From positions 62,001 to 126,000 of the forward strand of contig JAMNXR010000002.1 in NCBI GenBank assembly GCA_023653055.1: a stretch of DNA of 64,000 nt. Reading direction: 5' to 3'. This DNA comes from Burkholderiaceae bacterium (GTDB lineage Bacteria; Pseudomonadota; Gammaproteobacteria; Burkholderiales; Burkholderiaceae_B). The notes beneath the pieces were generated by a model, which ran no database searches, was not told the DNA's origin, and saw only the letters and a program-made list of their open reading frames with translations. Positions 16,136 to 24,596 of this stretch are shown piece by piece. Position numbers and translations under genes: made by a program. The number at the start of each line of letters is the position of its first letter. Position 1 is the stretch's first letter.

Positions 16136-17191
16136 ATGCTGATCGATGCTTTGCCTCCAGAGATTGTGGGTCCAAGCGCTTGGTTAGGGCCTGAGGCGTG
16201 CGCGTCTGACCGTTGGATTCATCATCTCAATGATGACGAACTCAGAGAGCTCGAACAAGCCGCGCAACATGCCTTGGCGACCCTTCCAGATATTGCGGCG
16301 ATTCGGCGAGAAAACTTTGTTTTGCCAACGCTCGGTTCTCGGTTGGCGCGGTTGCATGACGAGTTGATCCACGGAAGCGGTTTTGCGTTGGTGCGAGCCT
16401 TGCCTGTAAACGAATGGTCGCGCGAAGTCACGGCCGCTGCATTTTTTGGCTTAGGATGTCATCTCGGTAATCCCCGTCCACAAAATTCTAAAGGGCATGT
16501 GTTGGGTCATGTGATGGATTTGGGCCTCAATGCCGACGATCCAAAAGTGAGGATCTATCAGACACATGAGCGTCAAACTTTCCATACGGATTCGAGTGAT
16601 ATCGTGGGCTTAGTATGTTTACACCAAGCCAAATCTGGTGGTGATTCGGCGCTCGTCTCTTCGAATACGATCTACAACGTGATGCGTCGTGGCTATCCTG
16701 CGCTTGCGGCTGCGTTATTTGATCCGATTGCGACTGATCGGCGTGGCGATGTGGCGCCAGGGCAAAAGCCCTTTTTTGAAATCCCCGTGTTTTCTTGGCA
16801 TGCGCAACTCATGTCGACGATCTATCAACGTCAATACATCGACTCCGCCCAGCGTTTCGATGATGCCATGCGTCTGTCGCCCTTGCATGTTGAAGCCCTT
16901 GACTGTTTTGATGCGCTGTCTAACGATGCCAGCTTAAATTTTCTGATGCGACTCGAAGCGGGTGATATGCAGTTTGTCCACAACCATACCTTGCTGCACG
17001 ATCGCACTGCGTTCGAGGACTGGCAAGAGCCTGCGCGCAAACGGCATCTGTTGAGATTATGGTTGTCTTCACCTCAGGCTCGGCCGCTCGCGCCAGTATG
17101 GGCTGAGCGCTATGGCACGATCGAGCCAGGTGTGCGAGGCGGGGTCATGGTGCCCGCCGCCTCGTGGATCGCCCCTCTTGAGCCAAACTAG
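16136..17191 (+). CDS. TauD/TfdA-family Fe(II)/2-oxoglutarate-type dioxygenase
   Basis: Predicted non-heme iron oxygenase of 351 residues. The metal triad is visible as HTDSSD (first His and Asp, near residue 150) and a distal His in VHNHTLLHDR near 290. The RKRHLLRLWLS block after it supplies the usual Arg region for 2-oxoglutarate. The start is the ATG at 16136 with AGGA at 16127-16130; an in-frame ATG seven codons upstream lacks a comparable site. It is divergent from the TauE/SafE gene and convergent with the class II aldolase. Substrate unknown; this longer TauD-like branch is not clearly taurine-specific. Confidence 0.87.
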   Translation: MLIDALPPEIVGPSAWLGPEACASDRWIHHLNDDELRELEQAAQHALATLPDIAAIRRENFVLPTLGSRLARLHDELIHGSGFALVRALPVNEWSREVTAAAFFGLGCHLGNPRPQNSKGHVLGHVMDLGLNADDPKVRIYQTHERQTFHTDSSDIVGLVCLHQAKSGGDSALVSSNTIYNVMRRGYPALAAALFDPIATDRRGDVAPGQKPFFEIPVFSWHAQLMSTIYQRQYIDSAQRFDDAMRLSPLHVEALDCFDALSNDASLNFLMRLEAGDMQFVHNHTLLHDRTAFEDWQEPARKRHLLRLWLSSPQARPLAPVWAERYGTIEPGVRGGVMVPAASWIAPLEPN

Positions 17192-17200
17192 GACCTTGAT

Positions 17201-17968
17201 TTAGTCCGCGTAGCCCGGCAGCTCACGGTCCAGCACACGCATCATCGCTTCAAAGTACATGTTGTCGCGACCTGCACGTGTGTGACGATCATTAACAGGC
17301 GGCTTTTGTACCGCTGCGACCACCTCATCTGACAAAATCTGGATAGGCTTACCTGTACTCATCGCCAACACTTGTGCGCGACAGACGCGTTCGAGTTTGT
17401 ACAGACGCTTGTAGGCTTGCGCCACCGTGTCTCCTACGACTAAGACGCCATGGTTTTTCATAAACAGGATCTTCTTATCACCAATCGCATGGGCGAGACG
17501 TTCGCCTTCAGAAAGAAAATCAGCGGTACCCGTATACGTATCGTCATACGCGATCAAGCCATGAAAAAAGGCAGCAGTCTGGCTGGCCGGCAACAGGCGA
17601 TTATCTTGCAGCATGTTGAGTGTCACGGCCCAGTTTTGATGGGTATGTAACACGACGTTTGCACCTGTGATCCGGTGCACGGGTGCGTGAATACACTGAG
17701 CGGAGAGTTCGACGATGCCTTCTCCCTCGAGCGTCTCACCTTTCTCATTAAACACAACCATGTCGCTTGCGCGAGCCTCAGACCAGTGCATACCGAATGG
17801 CAAAATCAGATAGCGATCGGTGGCGCCCGGTACGGACATCGTAAAGTGGTTATCAATGCCTTCGTGCAAATCATCCAGCACGGCGAGTCTGTTGGCCGCA
17901 GCAAGATGAATTTTTGCCTGTTGAATCGCATCGACTTGTGGCTTTGTTTTGAGATTGTGCACGGACAT
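17201..17968 (-). CDS. Class II aldolase/adducin-family protein
   Basis: Zinc-type class II aldolase/epimerase fold of 255 residues, as in L-fuculose-phosphate aldolase relatives. Supporting motifs are the N-terminal GIDNHFTMSVPG, the metal-binding HTHQNWAV near residue 108 and the later KNHGVLVVGDTVAQAY with its conserved His. The start is taken as the ATG at 17968, preceded on the - strand by AAAAGG with 6-base spacing; a longer frame reaches 18049 but would consume the gap before the divergent porin. Members act as aldolases, decarboxylases or dehydratases, so the substrate cannot be stated. Confidence 0.88.
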   Translation of the reverse strand: MSVHNLKTKPQVDAIQQAKIHLAAANRLAVLDDLHEGIDNHFTMSVPGATDRYLILPFGMHWSEARASDMVVFNEKGETLEGEGIVELSAQCIHAPVHRITGANVVLHTHQNWAVTLNMLQDNRLLPASQTAAFFHGLIAYDDTYTGTADFLSEGERLAHAIGDKKILFMKNHGVLVVGDTVAQAYKRLYKLERVCRAQVLAMSTGKPIQILSDEVVAAVQKPPVNDRHTRAGRDNMYFEAMMRVLDRELPGYAD

Positions 17969-18060
17969 GACGAACCTTTTAAAATAGGTGTTATTAGAGG
18001 TATTCTTGTAAAGATTACTCCGCTTCATTAGACCCTGCAACATCATCACAAGGCTCTGTC

Positions 18061-19302
18061 GTGCTTCGTCTTCGCTTGCTTAAAAATGCCCAGCACTATT
18101 TGATCGGTGCTGCAGTGGTTTGCTTTGGATTTTTCAGTTCATTCGCTGCAGCGCAGCAAAATGGTGTCACCCTGTATGGGATTATTGATCTGGGTCTTGA
18201 ATTTGATCACGTGCGTCAATACGCGTTCTCGGGAGGCCTACCGCAAGGGGCACTCAATCAAAAATTTCTGGGTATGTCGAATGGCGTCCAATCAGGGTCA
18301 CGTTTCGGTCTGCGCGGCAACGAGGATCTCGGCGGCGGGTTCGCGGTCAACTTCGTCCTTGAAAACGGTTTTAACCCTGCGCAAGGGACGCTTGGTCAAG
18401 GCGGACTCTTATTCGGTCGTCAGTCGACGGTGGGGATGACCTTGCGTCAAACAGGAAGTATCGATTTTGGGCGTCAGATCAATCTTGCTTCCAATTACTT
18501 TTTATCGATTGATCCTTTTCAAGAGGGGTTTGGTCAGGCCAATATTGGTTCTTCCTTTGGTTCCACAAACACCTCACGATTGGGCAATATGGTCCTTTTA
18601 CAGGCAATGCCTGTTACAGGCTTGACGGTGGGTGCAGGGTATTCGTTTGCCACGGGAATATCAGCAATCTATGCAGGAGATCTGGTCTGTATTAGTACCC
18701 AGTCCTGTCCTACTAGTTCAGGTGGCTATAACTTTAACTCCAGCCAAAATATGCGTGCGCTGACCCTTGGCGTGCAATACAAGCGCGGACCCCTGGATCT
18801 GGCTGCTGGCTTTGACAGGTTGTATGGGGATCCCTCTCTACAAGTCAGTGGACCCAATCCTAGCATTTGGGTGCTTGGCGGCGCCTACGATTTCAAGGTG
18901 GTCAAACTCTCACTCGCGTTGGGACAGTCTCTAGATGGTTTTGGGAACGGACAGACTCAAGGCACAGGAGCCACATCATCGTCGGTGTTGACCACCACTT
19001 CCTGGACGCCCGGTGCCGTGTTGTTTTTACCTGGTGCGCGCGCCACTTCATACCTATTCGGCGTTACGGCACCATTGACATCACAAGTCACGCTGTTAGC
19101 TTCTTGGCAGATGATGCAACCGCAAGGGATATTGACGAGTGATACACAGTTCAAAGCACAGCAAATCTTGAGTGCCGCATTGACGCAACAACTTTCTGCA
19201 CGGACCAATCTTTATACATATATCTCCTACGGACAAAATTTTGGAATGATCAATACCGCAGAGAGTTTTGTCTTCGGTGTAGGAATGCGTCATCAGTTCT
19301 GA
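18061..19302 (+). CDS. Gram-negative trimeric porin
   Basis: Outer-membrane general porin of 413 residues typical of Betaproteobacteria. A signal peptide ends near residue 31 (AAA before QQ). The mature N-terminus GVTLYGIIDLGLEF is the classic porin strand 1, SRFGLRGNEDLGGG lies near residue 80, and the C-terminal residue is phenylalanine (GMRHQF), the BAM recognition signal. The start is a GTG at 18061, with AAGG about 8 bases upstream. The long Ser/Thr/Gly-rich loops fit extracellular loops. It is divergent from the class II aldolase gene and likely serves uptake of small hydrophilic solutes. Confidence 0.92.
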   Translation: MLRLRLLKNAQHYLIGAAVVCFGFFSSFAAAQQNGVTLYGIIDLGLEFDHVRQYAFSGGLPQGALNQKFLGMSNGVQSGSRFGLRGNEDLGGGFAVNFVLENGFNPAQGTLGQGGLLFGRQSTVGMTLRQTGSIDFGRQINLASNYFLSIDPFQEGFGQANIGSSFGSTNTSRLGNMVLLQAMPVTGLTVGAGYSFATGISAIYAGDLVCISTQSCPTSSGGYNFNSSQNMRALTLGVQYKRGPLDLAAGFDRLYGDPSLQVSGPNPSIWVLGGAYDFKVVKLSLALGQSLDGFGNGQTQGTGATSSSVLTTTSWTPGAVLFLPGARATSYLFGVTAPLTSQVTLLASWQMMQPQGILTSDTQFKAQQILSAALTQQLSARTNLYTYISYGQNFGMINTAESFVFGVGMRHQF

Positions 19303-19336
19303 GTGTCCAAACAATGCGCAGGTTGAATGCGATCCT

Positions 19337-20599
19337 TCAGGCCAGTGCGGACGAGCGGTAGCGTTCTTTTTCTTTAGTCATATCCGGTAAGAACCAGGCG
19401 ACGACACCCAGGATTGGCAGAAAGGAACAGATCTTGTACACAACGGCAATGCCATACACATCTGCAAGACCTCCCATCACTGCAGCACCCAAGCCTCCAA
19501 GTCCAAAAGCAAAACCAAAGAACATACCCGACACAAAGCCGATACGTCCGGGCATGACTTCGTGTGCATACACCAGCACAGCCGGAAAGGCAGATGCCGT
19601 CAGTAAGCCAATGATGATCGTCAGCACACCTGTCCAAAACAGATCAGCATAAGGCATCGCCATCGTAAAGGGCAACACACCAAGTATAGAAATCCAGATC
19701 ATGGGACGACGACCAATACGATCGGTGAGTGCGCCGCCCACTAGCGTTCCGACAGCAATCGCAGCCATAAAAATAAATAGCTGCACTTGCGCAGCCTGCA
19801 CGGGTAGATCAAAGCGTTCGATCAAATAAAAAGTAAAAAAGGAAGTGAGGCTTGAGGTATAGACGTTTTTGGAAAACAACAGCACCATCAGGACTGTAAT
19901 GAGAAAAAGCACGCGCGCGCGAGGAATGCCAGAGTCTTTAGATTCTATTGTGTCTCGGACGGCTTTGATGGTTGGACGTAGATTCGCCCCGTACCACATG
20001 CCGACTCGAGTTAAAAATGCCATCGCAACTAAGGCTGCCATCGACACCCAGGCGATCGCGCCCTGACCGTATGGCAAGATGATGAAAGCTGCGAGTAAGG
20101 GGCCAATAGCTTGCCCTGCATTGCCGCCTACTTGAAACAACGCTTGAGCAGTGCCGTAGCGACCACCCGAAGCCATGCGTGCCACGCGGGAAGCTTCTGG
20201 ATGAAATATGGCCGAGCCCGTCCCGACCAACGCTGCTGCGATCAGGACCATGGTGTAGCTGCCCGCGACCGATAGCAGCAACAAACCAATCAACGTAGAA
20301 CCCATGCCGATTGCTAAAGAATAAGGCTGTGGTTTTTTGTCAGTGTAAAAGCCAACTGTTGGCTGAAGTAAGGATGCGGTTAATTGAAACGCAAGCGTGA
20401 TAAGCCCAATCTGTGCAAAGTCGAGATTAAATTCTGTTTTGAGCAGAGGGTATAGCGCGGGGATAAGCGATTGAATGAGGTCATTGAGCAAATGACAAAA
20501 ACTCAAAGACAGCAAAATCGGCATCGTCGCCGCCTGTGCACTCACAGTGTTTGACGCGGTGAGGGGAGCTTCTGCAGGGGCGGCGACGGTCTTAGTCAT
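19337..20599 (-). CDS. MFS transporter (Fsr/fosmidomycin-resistance type)
   Basis: Inner-membrane carrier of 420 residues with 12 helices. The N-terminal LSFCHLLNDLIQSLIPALYPLL is characteristic of the Fsr branch, and motif A loops are GFYTDKKPQPY in the first half and GGALTDRIGRRPMIW in the second. It is last in a probable three-gene operon, 21 bases after the Bug gene and downstream of a D-cysteine desulfhydrase-like gene. Members have been linked to fosmidomycin and other drug export, but in this context import or export of a metabolite is equally possible. Confidence 0.88.
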   Translation of the reverse strand: MTKTVAAPAEAPLTASNTVSAQAATMPILLSLSFCHLLNDLIQSLIPALYPLLKTEFNLDFAQIGLITLAFQLTASLLQPTVGFYTDKKPQPYSLAIGMGSTLIGLLLLSVAGSYTMVLIAAALVGTGSAIFHPEASRVARMASGGRYGTAQALFQVGGNAGQAIGPLLAAFIILPYGQGAIAWVSMAALVAMAFLTRVGMWYGANLRPTIKAVRDTIESKDSGIPRARVLFLITVLMVLLFSKNVYTSSLTSFFTFYLIERFDLPVQAAQVQLFIFMAAIAVGTLVGGALTDRIGRRPMIWISILGVLPFTMAMPYADLFWTGVLTIIIGLLTASAFPAVLVYAHEVMPGRIGFVSGMFFGFAFGLGGLGAAVMGGLADVYGIAVVYKICSFLPILGVVAWFLPDMTKEKERYRSSALA

Positions 20600-20620
20600 G
20601 ATGAGACGGATGGTAAAAAA

Positions 20621-21586
20621 TTATTGAGCAGTAACCTTGGCTGTTTTGATGACAGTGCCCCACTTGTCGACTTCAGCCGCCAGAAATTTGCCAGTTTCGG
20701 CTGGGTTGAGCCCCATCGGTACGATACCCAGTTCGGTAAAGCGGGCAGTGATCTCAGGAGACTTGACCGCCTCGTGGACAGCTTTTGATAGCTTGTCAAC
20801 GATGGCTGCTGGTGTGCCAGGAGGCGCAAAGAACATCACCCAGCTTGACGACTCAATGGCAGGGCCACCGGATTCTTTTATCGTTGGTACGTCTGGTGCG
20901 CTGGGTAAGCGCTGATTTGAAAACATCGCGAGGGCATTCACTTTGCCGCCCTTGACATGAGGCATCATTGAGCTCGGTACGTCCACCAGCATTTGGATGT
21001 TGTTTGCCATTAAATCGGCGAGAGCAGGTGCGGTACCTTTATAGGGCACATGAATCATATTGACCCCTGCTGTGGCTTGTAGCAACTCTGAGGTCAGATG
21101 AGCAGCTGAACCTACACCCGAGGAACCATACGCCAGCTTGCCAGGGTTTGCCTTGGCATAGGCGAGCAGCTCGCTGATATTTTTGACTGGAAATTGCTTG
21201 CTTGTTGTCAAAATCAAAGGTGAAACTGCGACTAAAGAAACGGGCGCAAGCGCTTTGTGATCAAAGGGTAGTTTGCCTTCATAGAGTGTCGCATTCGCAG
21301 CGTGTGCCGTGATCACAGTCAGGATGGTGTAACCATCGGGCGCTGCTTTGGCGACAAAGTCTGCACCAATGATCGAGTTCGCACCTGGTTTGTTTTCAAT
21401 AATGATGGGCTGACCCAAAATCGTCTGGACTTTTGCGGTCACCATGCGTGTCACGTTATCTGTGTAGCCACCTGGTGTGTAGGGGACGACCCAGCGAATC
21501 GGTTTGGTTGGATAACTCTGGGCAAAGGCACTGACGGACAATGTGGCCAGTGCAGCCGCTAGCAGACCTGCTTTCAGTATTTTCAT
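20621..21586 (-). CDS. Bug-family tripartite tricarboxylate transporter receptor
   Basis: Periplasmic binding protein of 321 residues. The signal peptide ends near residue 22 (AFA before Gln). Bug motifs are present in order: PIRWVVPYTPGGYTDNVTR near 28-46, IIIENKPGANSIIGAD near 56, APDGYTILT near 78, YGSSGVGSAAHLTSELL near 148 and MIHVPYKGTAPALADLM. It lies 53 bases after the PLP enzyme gene and 21 bases before the MFS gene on the same strand. It may deliver the substrate of that enzyme, which is inference from gene order. Ligand unknown. Confidence 0.92.
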   Translation of the reverse strand: MKILKAGLLAAALATLSVSAFAQSYPTKPIRWVVPYTPGGYTDNVTRMVTAKVQTILGQPIIIENKPGANSIIGADFVAKAAPDGYTILTVITAHAANATLYEGKLPFDHKALAPVSLVAVSPLILTTSKQFPVKNISELLAYAKANPGKLAYGSSGVGSAAHLTSELLQATAGVNMIHVPYKGTAPALADLMANNIQMLVDVPSSMMPHVKGGKVNALAMFSNQRLPSAPDVPTIKESGGPAIESSSWVMFFAPPGTPAAIVDKLSKAVHEAVKSPEITARFTELGIVPMGLNPAETGKFLAAEVDKWGTVIKTAKVTAQ

Positions 21587-21639
21587 GTCTCCACCATTTA
21601 ATAAGTGTTTATTTTTTAATATTTAGGCTGATGATACGA

Positions 21640-22656
21640 CTATTTAGCGTCAGCGGGATCGCCAAGAATGACAGACTCGTAAGCATGCAGAGAGGTTGCA
21701 CCGCCCGTATGCAAGAAAAGAACGTTATCGGTCGGTTTAAAGTAGCCTTGGCGACTCAAGCCGATCAGTCCCGCCATAATTTTTCCTGTGTAAACCGGGT
21801 CGAGCAGGATCGCTTCAGTGCGCGCGAGCAACTGAACCGCTTCGACCATTGCGGGATTAGGAATCGAGTATTTAGGACGCCACCAGTCTCCATAAGACAC
21901 CACAGCCTCTGCCGGGACTTGAATGCCTGTTTCAAGTAAGTCCATGATGGCTTGCGCTTCTTTGTGCACCAAAGGATTTTGGTCTTTGGGGTCGCGACTG
22001 ACGCCGATTCCTACCAGGGGGATCTTGATGTTGTTGCCTAAAAATCCTGCCACCAAGCCGCCGTGGGTGCCCGAGCTTCCCGAACCGACCACAATGTGAT
22101 CCATGGGTTGTCCCATCTCAAACAATTGCTGTTGGATTTCTTGTGCACAGGCAACATAGCCCAAGCCGCCGATTGCGTTGGAACCACCGCCTGGAATGAT
22201 GTAGGGTGTGCGACCTTGCGCACGCGCTTCTTGTGCGGCAGCTTCCATTGCTTGCGCCATATTGGAGCCACCGGGCACCACAGTGATGCTTTCGACGCCG
22301 AGTAGTCGAAACATAAAGTTGTTACCGCTGGCTTCAGGGTTGTAGCTACCTGGCACGCGCTCCTCAATCACAAAGCGACACTTCAGTCCCTCTTTGACGG
22401 CTGCGGCCAAGGTGATGCGGCAGTGGTTGGATTGCGGCGCACCGCACGTAATCAGCGTGTCTGCACCTTTTGCGAGGGCATCGCCCATCAGAAACTCAAG
22501 CTTGCGGGTTTTGTTTCCGCCGGGCGCCAAGCCAAGCATATCGTCACGCTTGATCCAGACTTTAGGACCTCCTAGAGCCTTGGTGAAGTTTGGCAAAAAC
22601 TCAATAGGTGAAGCACCTACTGTGTATTGACGGCGTGCGAAGCGGCTCAAATCCAT
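21640..22656 (-). CDS. D-cysteine desulfhydrase / ACC deaminase-family PLP enzyme
   Basis: Fold-type II PLP enzyme of 338 residues. The PLP lysine lies in PGGNKTRKLEFLMGDAL near residue 50 and the following CGAPQSNHCR matches the substrate-binding SNH motif. The glycine-rich phosphate loop is GSGSSGTHGGL near 192, and the C-terminal FLHTGGATSLHAY is typical. D-cysteine desulfhydrases, ACC deaminases and L-cysteate sulfo-lyases share this architecture. The overall pattern fits the desulfhydrase/sulfo-lyase branch, giving pyruvate, ammonia and sulfide or sulfite. It begins the operon with a Bug receptor and an MFS carrier. A 14-bp palindrome lies just upstream of its ribosome site. Confidence 0.87.
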   Translation of the reverse strand: MDLSRFARRQYTVGASPIEFLPNFTKALGGPKVWIKRDDMLGLAPGGNKTRKLEFLMGDALAKGADTLITCGAPQSNHCRITLAAAVKEGLKCRFVIEERVPGSYNPEASGNNFMFRLLGVESITVVPGGSNMAQAMEAAAQEARAQGRTPYIIPGGGSNAIGGLGYVACAQEIQQQLFEMGQPMDHIVVGSGSSGTHGGLVAGFLGNNIKIPLVGIGVSRDPKDQNPLVHKEAQAIMDLLETGIQVPAEAVVSYGDWWRPKYSIPNPAMVEAVQLLARTEAILLDPVYTGKIMAGLIGLSRQGYFKPTDNVLFLHTGGATSLHAYESVILGDPADAK

Positions 22657-22668
22657 GCATCTCTCCTG

Positions 22669-22682
22669 ATTATTTGAATAAT
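22669..22682. promoter_or_regulatory. 14-bp palindrome upstream of PLP enzyme operon
   Basis: ATTATT-TG-AATAAT forms a perfect 6+2+6 inverted repeat 12 bases before the start codon at 22656, immediately upstream of its AGGAGAG ribosome site. Position and symmetry suggest an operator, but AT-rich palindromes also arise by chance and no regulator gene is nearby. Confidence 0.3.
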
Positions 22683-22754
22683 TTCAATATTTGGACTGTC
22701 TGTGTCGCACAATGTACGCCTGCGCTCGCATGTTGCCAAGTCAAAAATAATCTG

Positions 22755-22783
22755 TTGACGGGCAGAGCATCAGTCGATAGCAT
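22755..22783 (+). promoter_or_regulatory. Putative sigma-70 promoter for the peptide ABC operon
   Basis: TTGACG (22755-22760) and TAGCAT (22778-22783) are separated by 17 bases and precede the ATG at 22821. The -35 box matches 5 of 6 consensus bases and the -10 box 4 of 6. The expected transcript would start near 22790, inside a 7-bp inverted repeat AGATCAC (22785-22791) / GTGATCT (22812-22818) that could form a leader hairpin or operator. Confidence 0.45.
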
Positions 22784-22820
22784 CAGATCACATTGTGGCT
22801 TTTCAGGACACGTGATCTAG

Positions 22821-23762
22821 ATGTTTGCATACACCATCCGCCGTTTACTGTTGACATTGCCTGTCATGCTTGTGGTCGCATTGTTTGTGTATGGGCTACT
22901 CGATTTGGCGCCTGGCGATCCGGCGGTTTTTCTTGCTGGTGAGGAAGCTTCCCTCGAAGACATTGCCCGCATCAGACAGACGCTAGGTCTGGACCAGCCT
23001 TTCTATTATCGATTCACGCTGTGGCTGTTCAATGTTCTTCAGGGTGATCTGGGCAACTCCCTTTTTACAGGTGTTCCTGTTTCACAAATGATCGTGCAAC
23101 GGATGGCCCCCACGTTTACCCTAATGGTCATGACGTTGTGTATGTCTGTCTTGATCGCGATTCCCTTGGGGGCCTTGGCCGCTTGGCGACATAACAGTTC
23201 CTACGATCGCGGTGTCATGATGGTGGCCGTTTTAAGCTTTTCCATTCCGACTTTTGTAGTGGGATATATGCTGGCCTGGGCGCTGGGGATCGAAATGCGC
23301 TGGCTGCCTGTACAGGGCTATGTCCCGTATTCACAAGGCATTTGGAGCTCAATCAGGACGCTGATTCTTCCGACGTTGGCGTTGAGCAGTGTGTATGTGG
23401 CGCTCATTACACGCATTACGCGTGCCACATTACTCGAGACACTTTCACAGGATTACATCAGGACAGCCCGATCGAAAGGCGTGGGCAATCAAAATATTCT
23501 TTTTAAGCACGCACTTAAAAACGCAGCGATTCCTGTGATTACCGTGATTGGCAGTGGTGTGGCCTTACTCATCAGTGGTGCGGTCGTGACTGAGACTGTA
23601 TTTTCAATTCCTGGCTTGGGTCGTCTAACGGTTGATGCCATCCTGCGTCGCGATTATCCCATTATTCAAGGCGTGATTCTGCTCTTCAGTTTTTTATACG
23701 TCATGGTCAATCTTTTGATCGATCTGCTTTACCGTGTTTTTGATCCAAGGATTAAATACTGA
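22821..23762 (+). CDS. Peptide-type ABC transporter permease (DppB/OppB family)
   Basis: Inner-membrane permease of 313 residues with about six helices. The N-terminal MFAYTIRRLLLTLPVM is typical of OppB/DppB proteins. LAPGDPAVFLAGEEA follows helix 1. The cytoplasmic EAA loop near residue 205-225 reads QDYIRTARSKGVGNQNILFKHAL, which docks to the ATPase. It starts the five-gene operon; its stop overlaps the next start by one base (TGATG). Together with the DppC-like permease it forms the channel of a peptide, nickel or opine-type importer. Confidence 0.93.
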   Translation: MFAYTIRRLLLTLPVMLVVALFVYGLLDLAPGDPAVFLAGEEASLEDIARIRQTLGLDQPFYYRFTLWLFNVLQGDLGNSLFTGVPVSQMIVQRMAPTFTLMVMTLCMSVLIAIPLGALAAWRHNSSYDRGVMMVAVLSFSIPTFVVGYMLAWALGIEMRWLPVQGYVPYSQGIWSSIRTLILPTLALSSVYVALITRITRATLLETLSQDYIRTARSKGVGNQNILFKHALKNAAIPVITVIGSGVALLISGAVVTETVFSIPGLGRLTVDAILRRDYPIIQGVILLFSFLYVMVNLLIDLLYRVFDPRIKY

Positions 23763-24595
23763 TGAGGCGAACGTTTAAATTCTTGAGGCAATACCCAACC
23801 ATCGCGGTGGGAGGGACGTTATTATTTTTGCTCATCCTCATGGCGATTTTTGCGCCCTGGATTGCTGACAAAGATCCGATGGCACTATCGCCTATCCATC
23901 GTGCGCGGGTGCCAAGTGAAAGATTTTGGTTTGGGACGGACTTGCTTGGACGCGACGTGTTTGCCCGCGTGGTGTATGGGGCCCGTATTTCTCTTGTGGT
24001 GGGCTTTACCGTTGCCTTTTTGTCGGCGGTGATTGGCACCATTATTGGCTTGACCTCAGGCTTTGTGCGGTGGATCGATGCCATTGTGATGCGGGTGATG
24101 GATGGCTTGATGTCCATTCCTACGATTTTGCTCGCGATTGCCTTGATCGCGTTGACGCGCGCTTCCCTTGAAAATGTGATTATCGCCATCACCATTGCCG
24201 AAGTGCCCCGGGTTGTGCGTTTGGTGAGAGGCTTAGCGCTCTCTCTTCGTGAACAGCCCTACGTCGAAGCCGCCATCGCGGCGGGTGCTTCGCCAATAAG
24301 AGTGGTGTTCAAACATATCTTTCCAAATACTGTTGCCGCGTTGACGGTTCAAACTACCTATATTTGTGGCTTGGCTATTTTGGCTGAAGCGAGTTTGTCT
24401 TTTATCGGAGCGGGTGTGCCGCCATCGATTCCTTCGTGGGGCAACATTATGGCTGAAGGGCGTGCGCTCTGGCAGATCAAGCCGCATATGATCGCGTTTC
24501 CCGCTTTGTTCTTGTCCATCACGATCCTGGCAATCAATATGTTAGGTGATGGTTTGCGCGATGCCATTGATCCGCGCATGGCCAAGAGAATTTGA
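23762..24595 (+). CDS. Peptide-type ABC transporter permease (DppC/OppC family)
   Basis: Second inner-membrane permease, 277 residues, with the OppC_N segment at the start ([14 protein letters not shown]), [22 protein letters not shown] near residue 58, and the EAA loop [21 protein letters not shown] near 170. The C-terminal part carries [18 protein letters not shown], diagnostic of DppC/OppC proteins. It overlaps the DppB-like gene by one base and is followed, after a one-base gap, by the ATPase gene. It should pair with the DppB-like permease in the membrane. Confidence 0.94.
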   Translation: MRRTFKFLRQYPTIAVGGTLLFLLILMAIFAPWIADKDPMALSPIHRARVPSERFWFGTDLLGRDVFARVVYGARISLVVGFTVAFLSAVIGTIIGLTSGFVRWIDAIVMRVMDGLMSIPTILLAIALIALTRASLENVIIAITIAEVPRVVRLVRGLALSLREQPYVEAAIAAGASPIRVVFKHIFPNTVAALTVQTTYICGLAILAEASLSFIGAGVPPSIPSWGNIMAEGRALWQIKPHMIAFPALFLSITILAINMLGDGLRDAIDPRMAKRI

Positions 24596-24596
24596 T

